A model generated the notes under the pieces. The model was not told where the DNA came from and searched no databases. It was given only the letters and a program-made list of their open reading frames with translations. The translations under genes and the position numbers were made by a program. A DNA stretch of 64,000 nucleotides from Anisakis pegreffii (lineage: Eukaryota > Nematoda > Chromadorea > Rhabditida > Anisakidae), in the NCBI GenBank assembly GCA_035041965.1, contig JAPYMA010001761.1, positions 62,001 to 126,000 on the forward strand. Reading direction: 5' to 3'. Shown here piece after piece: positions 23,001 to 34,276 of this stretch (its first letter is position 1; each line of letters opens with the position of its first letter).

Positions 23001-24786
23001 ATCTCTATAATTAGTTATCCTTGCTGAACATTAATTATTCTGTCTTTTAATTTCTTTTTAATATGTATTCCGATCTTCGAAGATTCATTTCATTCGTTTC
23101 GAGGATTTGCTCGAGTCATTCACGTTTGTTTCCACTGTGATACTGTTCGATGATAGCTAAAGAAGTATTCGTCTGTAAAGGATCAAACCTCTCTGAACTA
23201 TATGGATCCGCATTGGTATCGTTAAACTTGTGATGACATCGATGGTCTCTCGCCCAATCGATAATGTCATTCTGAAACCAAAAATTGATGTCTTGTGTGA
23301 ACGATAAGTTCAGCGAATTATCTCGTTTACATCAAACTTGTTTATGCCTTATCAAAGAAATGCTGGCAAATATTTGTTGCGCGAGAATATAAAAACGCTG
23401 TCATGTAGGCAGTTATTCGATTCGCTAAACTGCGAAACAGGTTATCAGTTATCATCTAGACATCTGTTTGAACGGTTTGCGATGCTCAAACTGCAACACC
23501 GAAATCGTTTTTCAGCACTATGTTTAGGAAGTTTTAATGTTGACTGCGGCGTTTTGCTATCATAGCAATGATGTCTTGGTTTATAAAAAAAATGATATGA
23601 TAAATGAAATTTGACATCAGCATGTCAAATTTCAGTTTGATATATTGACAATGGCTCAAAAACTCAAATCTTCAGCAGCATTAACGTGCGATAGATTATT
23701 TCAATTTGAAGAGTCGCTTTCGAAAGATTTGTTGAAGGAAATATTCAGTTGTTAAGGAAAGCGTTTTTCACCTGGAATGCAGCGCAGTTGCCCAGCATTA
23801 AAATGATTCGCAGCGGTAGATTTGCTTTGTAGCTTTTATGAGTCCATAAGCGATGCGCACCAGCCGTTACACCGACACCGCCAATCATCGAATAAAGCAC
23901 GGCTGAAATCAGTTTGGGCGTTGGTCTTGAGGTGCTCAATTGAGACAACAAGAAATAACGATACTGAATTGTGTTCTCGAACTATATGGAATATTTTCTT
24001 CCATTGCAATTATGTGTCAAGTTCGTGGAATTATGTGATAAACCCATGAAATACTTAGTCAGCTGCTAGAAATACACGTGAATTTCCTGTGTGACAATAG
24101 AATTGGTTGCTATGGGTTCTGAGAATGGCGTCCATGATAGAAGTTGGCTCATATTGCTCAAACTTATTGTAACTGAATATTCTTGCCAGTGCGATGAAAA
24201 ATGATTATGAAATAGATTTTCGATTTTATGAGGCATTCATTTTTGGTATAACGTTAGAAGTCCTAAAGGTGGTAGTAGGGAGTGCGATCTGACAGATGTG
24301 AGTATGTTTGGAATAGTCATTTTTCACAAAGAAGATAAAATCGCTTACTCCAGCTTACTGTTAACCATTTCGCGTTAAACATCAGTTGATAAAATCCAAC
24401 GAGTGCAAACGAATGCAAAACCGCAAACAGAGCTACATTGCGCCATACAATTTGAGTTTTGTATGTTTCCTGAAATAGGTTACCGCACTTCCATCGGCTA
24501 CTCGATAACTATTACGAAGTTGTTATTTAGGAGTTTTCTAAAGCCAAGAGCCTTTCAAACAGAATTATTTCGACCAAACTAGTCGAGTTCAACATTAAAG
24601 CACTCAGCGTAAAATATCACTACACATCGTGTGATAATGGAACTGTATTGAGTGATGCAACTTGCAACTGTTATAGATCTTAAAACAAACCTTCTCTTTC
24701 GCAGTTTGAATCTTAATGATATCCTCATAGGACGGTGCTAAATACTGTTCTTCTGAGGACTCCAAGTACTTGACGTTAAGACCCAT
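20084..24786 (-). CDS. Delta-9 acyl-CoA desaturase, copy A
   Basis: Membrane di-iron desaturase that introduces a C9 double bond into saturated acyl-CoA at the ER, with cytochrome b5 as electron donor (family knowledge). Nine exons: 24691-24786, 24349-24469, 23772-23902, 23189-23271, 22677-22799, 22371-22481, 21501-21603, 20526-20690 and 20084-20128. Every junction is in phase; 325 residues, normal for the family. Iron-ligand motifs are HRLWTH (89-94), HRCHH (126-130), NSAAH (234-238) and HNFHH (267-271, within [15 protein letters not shown]). Four hydrophobic helices flank the boxes as expected, including the SHMGW segment after the second box. An acceptor lies 5 bases before the ATG. The C-terminus is a short basic tail ([13 protein letters not shown]). 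It is probably functional: no stops and all ligands present. Copy B downstream is its tandem paralogue. Confidence 0.96.
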
Positions 24787-24794
24787 TCTTCCTG
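24787..24794 (-). promoter_or_regulatory. Probable trans-splice acceptor of desaturase A
   Basis: On the minus strand ATTAATCAG is followed by five bases and then the ATG. The tight spacing parallels copy B (four bases) and fits spliced-leader addition; a 5'-UTR intron is the alternative. Confidence 0.45.
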
Positions 24795-26142
24795 ATTAAT
24801 GAATATTAGGCGATTGCAAAAAGATCGTCTAGCTACTGTTGCGACTGATGGGGGCTAAGAACGAGTTTTCTACAAAATGTTCTAACTGAAAGCGATGCTG
24901 ACAGTTGGAACAACGTTAAGATTTGGAAAGGGGAGGGAGGAATTTGTTCGAGTTTATGGAATGACTGAAATTATATATAGAGAAATGCTGGCCATTCGAA
25001 TGATGATCAAATCAAAATACAAATTCATTGAATTGAGGCGACAAAAGAACGCTCATTCCGATGAACATGTCATAGAGGGCAACACTTTTGAGTGAATACA
25101 TCAATACGTTGTTACGTTGAACGAACAGGAAATTACATACCACTTCTTTACATCAATTACTTTGGTTACTTTTCAGTAATTTTGTTCAATACGAAAGCTT
25201 TTTGCATGTTCCAACAACCTTTTTTTGATGGCTATGCATGAATGAATGTTAAAGAAGAACAAATTTTGTGAGCACAAAACATTGTTGACTACTTGTGACA
25301 AAATACTTGTTCTGCATGGAAAATTCTTCAAATTACTGCAGAATAATGTTGATGATTAAAAGATCACGTGATCGCAATGGTAAACGAGAAATAATTCGGT
25401 TGAATCGTCTCTCACAAACTTTGAAATTCAAACGACCGAAACGAGGGTTCGTTTCCAAAGAGTACAGCTGCTGTTCGATAGAATTGGAGAAATTGCGCAG
25501 AATTCCAAACAGTTGCTAGGTTTTATATCATTTTCGCAATACTGGATCGATCAGTTCCACTCATTTTTATTTCATTGGTAAGATATTATAGGTCGTAGTT
25601 GGGAGAAATTCATATTCTTTTTTTAGACGTATATGTTCGGTCAAAAAAATCTTTAAACTTCTCAATCATTTCCCCGGTTTTCACTTACAGTTCCAGTGGA
25701 AATTTGTCGGTCTGTCACATTTGAATGAACGAACGATAACGACAAAACGAAATCACATTTAGGGGTCTTAAGGTTTCTTCATCGTGACAATTACAGCCCA
25801 AATTACAGTTGAGGTTATTGATAATTAGTTACGTTGAGTTGAATAGAACCAAGTACTATTCTCTAATGAAATATCAAACGAAGTACAATGAAATATCAAT
25901 TGGAGATTATAAGTGAAAAGAGTAATAACGAGAGGATGATCATAACACAATGACGTTTCGATCGTCATCACAAGACTCGAATTAAACGACGCAATGAGTC
26001 TTTGGTGAGCGAGAAGTCACAGATATCATACTGTGAAGGAATTCAAACCACAAATTGGATTCATTGCTGACAAAACAAGTTTTTGATTTTTTTTTCACAG
26101 TTCACCTCTGCTGTCGTCTCTGTTGCCACCCTCCCTCCTCCC

Positions 26143-26170
26143 GTCCGGCCGGTCGGTCGGTCGGTCGCTC
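26143..26170. repeat. Short (GGTC)n array in a C-rich patch
   Basis: CCGGCCGGTCGGTCGGTCGG sits directly after a CCCTCCCTCCTCCCG tract, an isolated GC-rich island in AT-rich DNA. It could mark a promoter-proximal region or be a simple repeat only. Confidence 0.8.
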
Positions 26171-26861
26171 ATTTAATAACACACTTCCACTTCCAGCAAT
26201 GGACACCGTTCTCTTGCAACGATGATGATAACGAGAGTATTTCTATAGGAAATCATCAATGAAGAAACAACTTTACAAACAAATCATAAGACATCACTTT
26301 GTAATGTCAAACAACTGAATAACAACACTGTTTTCCTAGTTCGGATGCTTCAACTTCGCATTTGCGTTTTTGATTCATCTTGAATATTGCCGCAACATCT
26401 TTCGAGCATAAGTTTATTTCATCAATCAAATTTTTATAATCAAAAGCACTATGTGCAGTTAGTTCTCAAATTCGATTGCTCACTCGTGTCAAATACTGAT
26501 TTATACTTCGAGCATACTTCACTGCGTTGTGCTCATCAGTGATTTCTCTGCTATAAACGAACGAACTACTTCAGTGGTGCTCGATTCTGGCCGAATGAAA
26601 CTGAACAACCGTAAAGTTTGAGTTGTCGGCATAGAATAGAATAGTTTAATGGGTGAGAATGGAACAACTTCAATCTTGTTGAGTTGAAAGTAACAGAACT
26701 TCGACGGCAGACAGGCCGTACGAAAGATTGAATTCGAAATGGTGATGTGCGAGAGTGAAACCTAACAGAAGAGCTTGAAAAAATGCGAGCATAAAATGAA
26801 ATCGGTGGCTAAAAATGTGAAACGGAGGCGCATCACTAATTGTGATCATAAACATTTCGCA

Positions 26862-26895
26862 TGCGTATATAAGGTTTCCGTTCAGTTGTAATGTG
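26862..26895 (+). promoter_or_regulatory. TATA-box-like core promoter candidate
   Basis: GTATATAAGG is followed about 20 bases later by TTCAGTTG, an initiator-like match, then a 29-codon frame beginning MCPSLDEVSVDFSG. No larger gene is apparent downstream, so this may be fortuitous. Confidence 0.2.
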
Positions 26896-29560
26896 TCCTT
26901 CGCTTGATGAAGTTAGCGTTGACTTTTCCGGTTTTATGTACTATGATGCCATTTTGTTTGTGCAAAAAAAAACGTGTTAAGTGTCTCTTCGGAATGTTAT
27001 TTGAAAAAGCTCCTCATAGGCTCATGTTATTAGGTCTTAAGTCACTTCTTAAAACATCCTGAAGCAGTAGTCTCATCGCTAGCAGTCTCCTGAACTTATC
27101 AGGAGGATTTCTGGCTTTGCTTTTAATTGGAAGAATTTATTGCCCGTTTCAGTCTGATTTTTCGATGGGACTAAAAATGATCCCCTCACCAAATAGGCTG
27201 ATAAGGAATTTCCAGCACCAGTGATACTAAGACCGTCACCCCGTCAAAACAATCGACTGTTCAGCCTGAGGTTAGTTCGTCGTCACGTTTCTGTTTGATA
27301 TGACAATATTATGTTCTTACTCTTATTTGTGTTTGAGTGGGTAAAGTTACAAGATTACTTCTCGAACTGACCATCGTTCCGAAAAAACAATATTTGCTCA
27401 CTCTATTTGCTTTTGTCAGAGTTGTTTGATTAGGAAGTGAATGAAAATCTGTTAACTTGCAAAAGAAATATGCAATATCAATTATTTAGGTAAACTAATT
27501 AGTTCAATCAATCAACTGACTAGTCAATTTTAAGTAATTAGTTAAAATGGTGGAGCAAATGAATTAAGTTCTATTGCGTTGTGTTCAACTGAGTTCAGGT
27601 TTTTTGTTGAAGACGGCTATGCGTCAATTGAACAGCAGAATCCAAACTTTGGACTGTAAATATTGAAATCGAATAACAATACCGCTGAACATGTGATGAT
27701 ATTGTTTTGTAAACAGTTATAGCGCACCACCTTCTGGAATGTTTGAATATGTCAGTTGGCAGCACTAAAGCCTATCTATCGTCTTCTTATGTTTCATCTT
27801 GAGGAGCATTCTCTTTTTCTAAGTGTTCATCGAAAAGGAACTGTGAGTCCGTAGTTGTTCATGAAATCCAGTTATTAAGAGCTGTTGCCATCCATAAACA
27901 GACTTGAACAGCGGTGAAGCATCATAGCTGATTGTGTGCAAATTTGTTGCCCAACGTCATTGAATAACAATTTTGAAAAACTTGTTTCAAACGAAACATT
28001 GCATAAGACGAACGCAATTCATCCATCATTGAACACGAAGTGGATGATTTATTGAATTGTTATGTTATGAAGATTCCAAGTGTTTTTCTATCTTAAAACT
28101 TTTTTCCGAATTATGTACTTCTTGGCATCTGCTAGGAAAAAAACAAAGAAAACAAATGCTGCGCATATCAAATGTTAAACTGGCAAAGAATAAAATCAAG
28201 GAATGAAGTCACAGAATGCTTCCCTAATTAAAGCAAAGAATGTTCTCCATCGTTCGAACCAATACGCTCAAAATTTTATGCGAAAGCGCGATTTATCATA
28301 GAATTTTTTCAACTTGTTCACGAATTGTAATTTCAAGCACAATTAATGAGCGAAATGCGGCGAAGACTATCTATTCGAGGTTATTCGAGATATTTCAGTC
28401 CATTGATGAAGCTTGCTAGCGGGTTATTACTACTAAGCTAAATTGCTAAACTGTGCCATGGACAAATCATACGGTTCAGCCAATGGATTCGGTTCAGCAA
28501 CCAAAACTGTCATATTTCAGTTCTGCAAATGTGATTCTATTCAGATCTCATACAACTATTGCTTGAAAGCACGAGATATTATAGCGACAGATGTATCTCA
28601 GTGACGTCTGAGAGAATCGCTGAGGTCGCGAAGGATTCGATAATGATTACCCATAAGGCAATAAATCCTAATCTAAATCACATCACGAACTCATCAATCT
28701 GTAAGTACAAACGATTGATTTCTAAAAAACCAGCTAAAATTCGAACCAGTCCTAGTCACTGTGTAAATTCAGTTAAGCATACCATTAGCAATTCTATCAA
28801 TCCATCATTAAACACATACATGAGGCGGAACACATTTGATAGAGCCAATTTGATTTGATAGAGCATTAAAATACCAATGAATTGATATTATGAAATCTTT
28901 CAACAGAAAATTACAACATAATTATAAAACAACCTTATAAAGTGCTAAGGCACTCACTCAAAGAAGATCGCGTATTGAATACATGGTAGCAAAATAAGCA
29001 ATCCGAAGTTAATCTTCACAATCGATATGAGATTAGAACTGGATAAGTCCGAATTAAGAATTGAATCTTTCGAAAAGATGGCGGTTGGTTAAGTTGAACA
29101 GCAGAGATAATTTGGATGTTCGTTGGTGAAGAGGAGTATTCGATGAGACATTTTGGAGATAGGCGATTGTTGAGCAAAGTGGTTGTTGACGTTGATGAAC
29201 AGACGTCGACGAACATGGCAACTAGTTAAGACGTGGTCGATCTAATGAGATTTCAATTAAATTTTCTGCGTAACTTGCATTGAATTCATTTAACGATCAA
29301 CAAATGTCAACCGCGTTGCTGTTGTTGCTCATATCCATCGCACACATTTCATCATACAAATTGCCTTCGAAAAAACTCGTTCTTATAAACGATGAGATGA
29401 GCTCAATTTGGCGTTCGTTGAATTGATAACATAAAATTTTATTGAGGAGATTGGATTATATTAGATGAATAAGAACCAATTTAAGGTTCGAATGAAGGAG
29501 ATCAATACACTTCGTTCATTCCTTCGAGCTGCGAATAACTTTTCTTTCTGATCACTTTTT

Positions 29561-29590
29561 CAGTCACTCATGAGTTCAGTCACTCATGAG
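29561..29590. repeat. Two-copy 16-bp direct tandem repeat
   Basis: CAGTCACTCATGAGTT is repeated immediately (the second copy loses its last bases). The ACTCATGAGT core is itself palindromic. Confidence 0.8.
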
Positions 29591-30612
29591 ACTGTGAGAT
29601 GTGAGGCGAACACAAATTTGTGATCTAGTGATTCTAATCAAATGAAGGTAGTTAGGTAATCCTGATCATACATGGATGAGATCAGGTAAAACTGCTTGTA
29701 TCCTAGTAACAATTTGAGATCCAAATATCAATTCGTTTTCTTTTCTAGATTTGATTGTATGTGACTTGTGATATAAGCCACTTGCTCCGTGTCATAAATA
29801 ATAACAACATTTAAATAGTTACAACGTTCGTCTTTGAACAAATGCTCTGAAATGTTTGCAACAATAAGATAATTGTAACAAATCAGTAGTTATCTTATTT
29901 GCATTTACAAACGTCATCGGTTACAGTTCCACCACTTTCGAACATTTACGGCACCATTCAAAAAACATTCATACAAAACGTTGATTGCAGTTGATCATGA
30001 ATACGTCATCGTGTTTTGAACACAACTGATCATTTGAATTGTGCCAGTGGGCGTTTGGCGAGCCAGTAAGAGCGCCGCAATAGGAACTGATTGCATTGAT
30101 ATGCGCAAACTTGCACCTTATTGTGTTTTTGTGAACATAACGATGGTTGAACGAATATGCGGCAAAACGATCGATCATTTCATCGGTTATCACAAGATGA
30201 AATTCGCGAAGAAAACATAATGAATTGACTAACTGTCAGCTTTTTTGTTGTCATACTGTGAGCTTTTGTTTTTCAGAAGCTATGTGATGGAACGATGAGA
30301 TTTTACGTGGTACTGACATGTTTATGGGGAATTTTAGTGGATTTACGAGTTGCTCAGAACATGTTAAAGGTTCATAAGAATGAGGATGAATGAAAAAGGT
30401 TTCAGGTTCTTGCTTCTCCATCACGGAAAACATCGTTTTTTGTTGTTGGTATGAACACGACGATTGTTGAACGAATAATTTTTATTGAAGCGAAGAAAAG
30501 AGAGACAAGTGAGAAGTCAGGAAAAATGTTGTTGATATTATTGAAAATGGAATTCCATTTTTTTTGACAGAATGGTTCCTTATTGCGATTGGTGTTCGTC
30601 GAATTTTACTTT

Positions 30613-33600
30613 TCATCCGCATTTGTCACGTATCGACTGTTTCGCCTTTTGTCGCTCTATGATCTGCAAATTAGGAACTGTGAATTTTGTGTAAATATGT
30701 CGGAGAAATGGAACAACATCAAATGAAGAAAATTTTTGGTCGCTTAATTATCACTGTAATTTTTCAAATATGTTTTCGGAAATTTGACGTAATACATGAG
30801 ATTCCAGTGGCAAGACAAAATCTTTTCCCTTTTCCATTTGATGTCATGAAACAGGACGTTCTTAGACGAGTTTTTAGATCAAAAATGGGTGATTTTTTCG
30901 AGACAATCAATGGGAAACTCAGAAAAGTGCTTCAGTCAGCAAATTTCCTTTTCAGTGACAATCAGAAAATCACACTTTGCATGGAAACTAAGACGTGATA
31001 ATGAAAAAGTAATATACTTCTGAAACGTTATCTCGTCAATCATTATTTCAGGACTCAAAGTCAACTACATTTTGCGGAATAGATTCATTTGAACTTTATG
31101 ATGATGATGTGGAAGGGTTCAAAACGTTGCTATATTTGGACTACTTTGAGACCGCTAAATCAACGGTCAAAACATTACCGAAAAAAACTGACGATTCTAC
31201 AAGCAGTGAACCACTAACATCTTCGTGGAAAAGACAGTACTAAGGAACGACAAAAACAGTGCCCACTAGTATAAGAGTGGCATTTAAATGCACATAACGA
31301 GTAATAGATAGTGAACGATTGAACGCATAGGCTGACCTCTTCAGAGACGATCTTACGGTCGTATACGAGCCCAGCGGAGGCCATCCAATCAATGACCACT
31401 TTGGTGATATTATGAACAAACGAATACTCTGAGGTACGGTAATCTTGTGGGAATACGTGATGATAGTTGTGACCACCTTCACCAGCAGCTAGCACAGCCA
31501 ACTGTAATAATTCAAGATTTTCAATGGCAATTTTCATGACATTCGCATGAGCGCTCGAAAATGTCCGTGTCGAAAAGTTGAGGATTTGCTCTCACCAAGA
31601 GCTCCTCAGGTAACGAAACCGAGAATTAACCGAGTGAAAATTCACTTGATTTTGGAAATACTGCAGATATGCCTACCCAAAATGAATCCGTTGGAGTGAT
31701 TTGTTCCTCGTACGGCTTGAAACCAAACTTATGAGCTGCTGAATTGATCAGCCATGTTTCATGCAGACAGAAACAATATCTGAAATGAATAATTCTATCA
31801 TATCCACCTAAAATGCCACAACACTCTTCGTTTAGTCAAGTGGAAACCAAAACATTCTTTCTCTTGCTTCTAAACAGAATTATTCCCTTTCTTTGTCGCA
31901 CACTCGTAGAAATGTATTGAAAAATTTTGCAATATTACAGTTCGTTTGACTTTGAATAGACAATGTATTAATGACTGAATGTTCCGGTGACAGGATATTA
32001 AGTTCAAAGTAAACCAAATCACCTGAACACGGCAGCAGTTAGGAAGGCGACGAGTGCAGACTCGCGCCAGAAATACACGGGTACAGCCGTAGGGATCAGG
32101 AAACAACACAGCAGGGCGAGTAGTTTATAGTGCCTGAAAGTGGTTTATAAATAGTTTGAACCAAAAACGCACCGCTTCCCAGGAAATTTATAACGATTCT
32201 TCATAATGCTGCTCTGCGTTGGAAAAAGAAGGCTTTGAAGAAATGAAAAATAATTTTACTTTCGCTGAAACATCAGAATTTCATCTGCATACAAATCGCT
32301 CAGATCCAGCCGTGCACCTCTACGTTTCACTTCTGGGTGCTTACGGACAAGAAGCCAGCCCATGTGTGAGAAGAAGAAACCTCTGTAAATTATGCGGTTT
32401 ACTCGAACCAGTGATATGACTGGAAGTTTGTATGGACCATATAAGGTCTACATGAATATCATCTTCCAAAACTATCAAAGTATTGGCGATCTAATGAACA
32501 TTCGAGCATACTCGTTGAAATTTCATGAGTCTTCATGCAGAATCTATGAAATCAGTTCAGTCTGCACCCAATCTCCAGCTATTGTAGCAAGTTCAGTGGA
32601 ACCACCACTATCATGTTTCTTATACATTTCATATTTTTTATCTGTCGTATCTTATACATACATTATATTTGATGTATCTTATATAATTTCTTGATTCCGG
32701 TCTGTTTCGTCACAGAAAAAAGTAATGGATTGTTGGAAGAAATGGTGCGTGAATTGTTCAATAGGAAATGGCGATTTGTCATACGATCCGAAAGAGAGCA
32801 CAGGGCGCGGTTGAGCGAAAATTACTGCTCTCTATGATGAAATCGCCCGTCAAAAGTGGCACATCAATAATCAAAAGAATTCTTGTTGTTAGTGGTGAAT
32901 TGTGAATAGTCTCCGAATAGTCTATGCAGTATAAGCAAGACTGTAACAAAACACCTCATAAAACTAAGCATTATCGCATGCAATTCTATCCATATGAATA
33001 GAGCATGAGTGAAATGCAGGCGAGATTCAAAACGTATTCAGTGGGCAGTGACCTGTTAGTATTATGTGGATCTGCAGTTGTGTCCGTCCATTTATGATGA
33101 CATCTATGATCTCGTGCCCATTCGATCACATCATTCTGAAAAATTCATTACCTGCATTGGCAAGCAGGCTATCAAACGTTTGTAAAGTTGCTGGCCACAA
33201 TGCTCGCGTTTCCGTGCACATCGTTTTAGCCTCAGCTTACGCTACCCCGCTGGCTAGGCGGAAAAATTCATATTTCCACATATAAGACGAGAATATAGAT
33301 TAATCGACAAATTTGCGGAATTGTGCGGAAATTTATTAAACGGGAATGTAAGATTATCGCTTTTAGAAAGATTTCGATCCGTGTAAAGTTTCAGCACTAT
33401 GATGTAATAAAATTGTCACCTGGAACGCAACGCAATTGCATATCATAAAGACGAGTCTAACAATCCAAGTTGCCTTAAAGCTACGATGAGACCATAGTCG
33501 ATGAGCACCCAACGTGATGCCAAGAACATTCAGAAGCCAACAGACCAGTGCTAAAAGCTCATATGCTCCTTAGCATTAACCATATGAGTTGAACAAATGC

Positions 33601-34276
33601 GATCAAGAACAATAAATTTACGAAAATGTTTCATTCATTCAATCATTCGAAACATATAACTCATCATGAGCGTTGACGACCTTTCAAAAAAACTAACTAG
33701 TGAACATTACCATACATTCAAAATGTTTCAGATGCCTTGAAATATTGCAAATATTCAAAAAGTGCATCAAATAGTGAAAAATAAGCGTTTGAATAACATG
33801 GTAAACCCCAAAACGGTTTTGCAAAAGCACTAAAGACATCAACTCACTCCAGCCGACAGTCAACCATTTGGCCGTAAAAATGAGGTGATATAGGCCGAAA
33901 ACGGCTAGCACATGGAGAACAGCAAACACGACGACATTCCTCCAAACAATTTCGGACTCGAATACCTCCTAAAATAGCACCGCAGAAATTATCGGACGTC
34001 CTCAGAATTGCTATCATGAATCAACACAGAAATAAGCATTCATCTGATAAAAAATGAGCATTTTGGTTTGGTCAAAACGCAAGAAAAGGATTCATACTGC
34101 AATCCATTTGAATGTGACAATAGCGATAGCTGGTCGGACCGATGGCATCAAAGCGTTCTCACCTTCTTAGCTGCTTCATCAAGTTCATGGATTTCGTTAT
34201 AGTCGACCGCAAGAAATTGCTCCTTAGCAGTCTTCAAATATTCAGCATCCAATTTTGGTCTGGTTGGTCCAGTCAT
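30613..34276 (-). CDS. Delta-9 acyl-CoA desaturase, copy B
   Basis: Same enzyme class as copy A: first double bond at C9 of saturated acyl-CoA in the ER membrane. Nine exons: 34163-34276, 33848-33968, 33420-33550, 33053-33135, 32260-32382, 32023-32133, 31677-31779, 31337-31501 and 30613-30663. All join in phase; 333 residues. Ligand motifs are HRLWSH (95-100), HRCHH (132-136), NSAAH (240-244) and HNYHH (273-277, within [15 protein letters not shown]). Exons 2-8 have exactly the lengths and phases of copy A; only the first and last exons differ. The N-terminus carries EQFLAVDYNEI, which to my recollection resembles nematode FAT-5-type desaturases. The C-terminus is IIERQKAKQSIRDKCG. A TTGCAG acceptor lies four bases before the ATG. 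Its introns are mostly shorter than in A. No disabling change is seen. Confidence 0.96.
30664..31336 (+). other. Opposite-strand open frames inside desaturase B intron 8
   Basis: This 673-base intron of the minus-strand gene holds two plus-strand frames. One of 103 codons (30687-30998) includes DVIHEIPVARQNLFPFPFDV and FRSKMGDFFETINGKL. The other is a 63-codon acceptor-led frame (31052-31243, after TTATTTCAG) starting DSKSTTFCGIDSFELYDDD and ending in TAA. The only phase-0 donor joining them (AAA|GTGCTT) is weak. It could be a nested gene or chance; frames of about 100 codons occur by chance in a window this large. Confidence 0.25.

Larger units (their letters stand above)
24795..30612. other. 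Desaturase intergenic region; no firm gene
   Basis: About 5.8 kb, mostly AT-rich. It holds a C-rich stretch with a GGTC array at 26.1 kb and a TATATAAGG motif at 26.87 kb. The minus-strand frame at 29016-29216 is pyrimidine-rich and open but lacks a splice context. The plus-strand frame at 28559-28858 has an internal donor-like TCTGTAAGTA and no other support. Control elements for desaturase A would be expected just above 24.8 kb and cannot be named. Confidence 0.4.

Noticed and set aside
31870..32109. 79-codon minus-strand frame within desaturase B exon 6
   Set aside because: Wrong frame of a confirmed exon.
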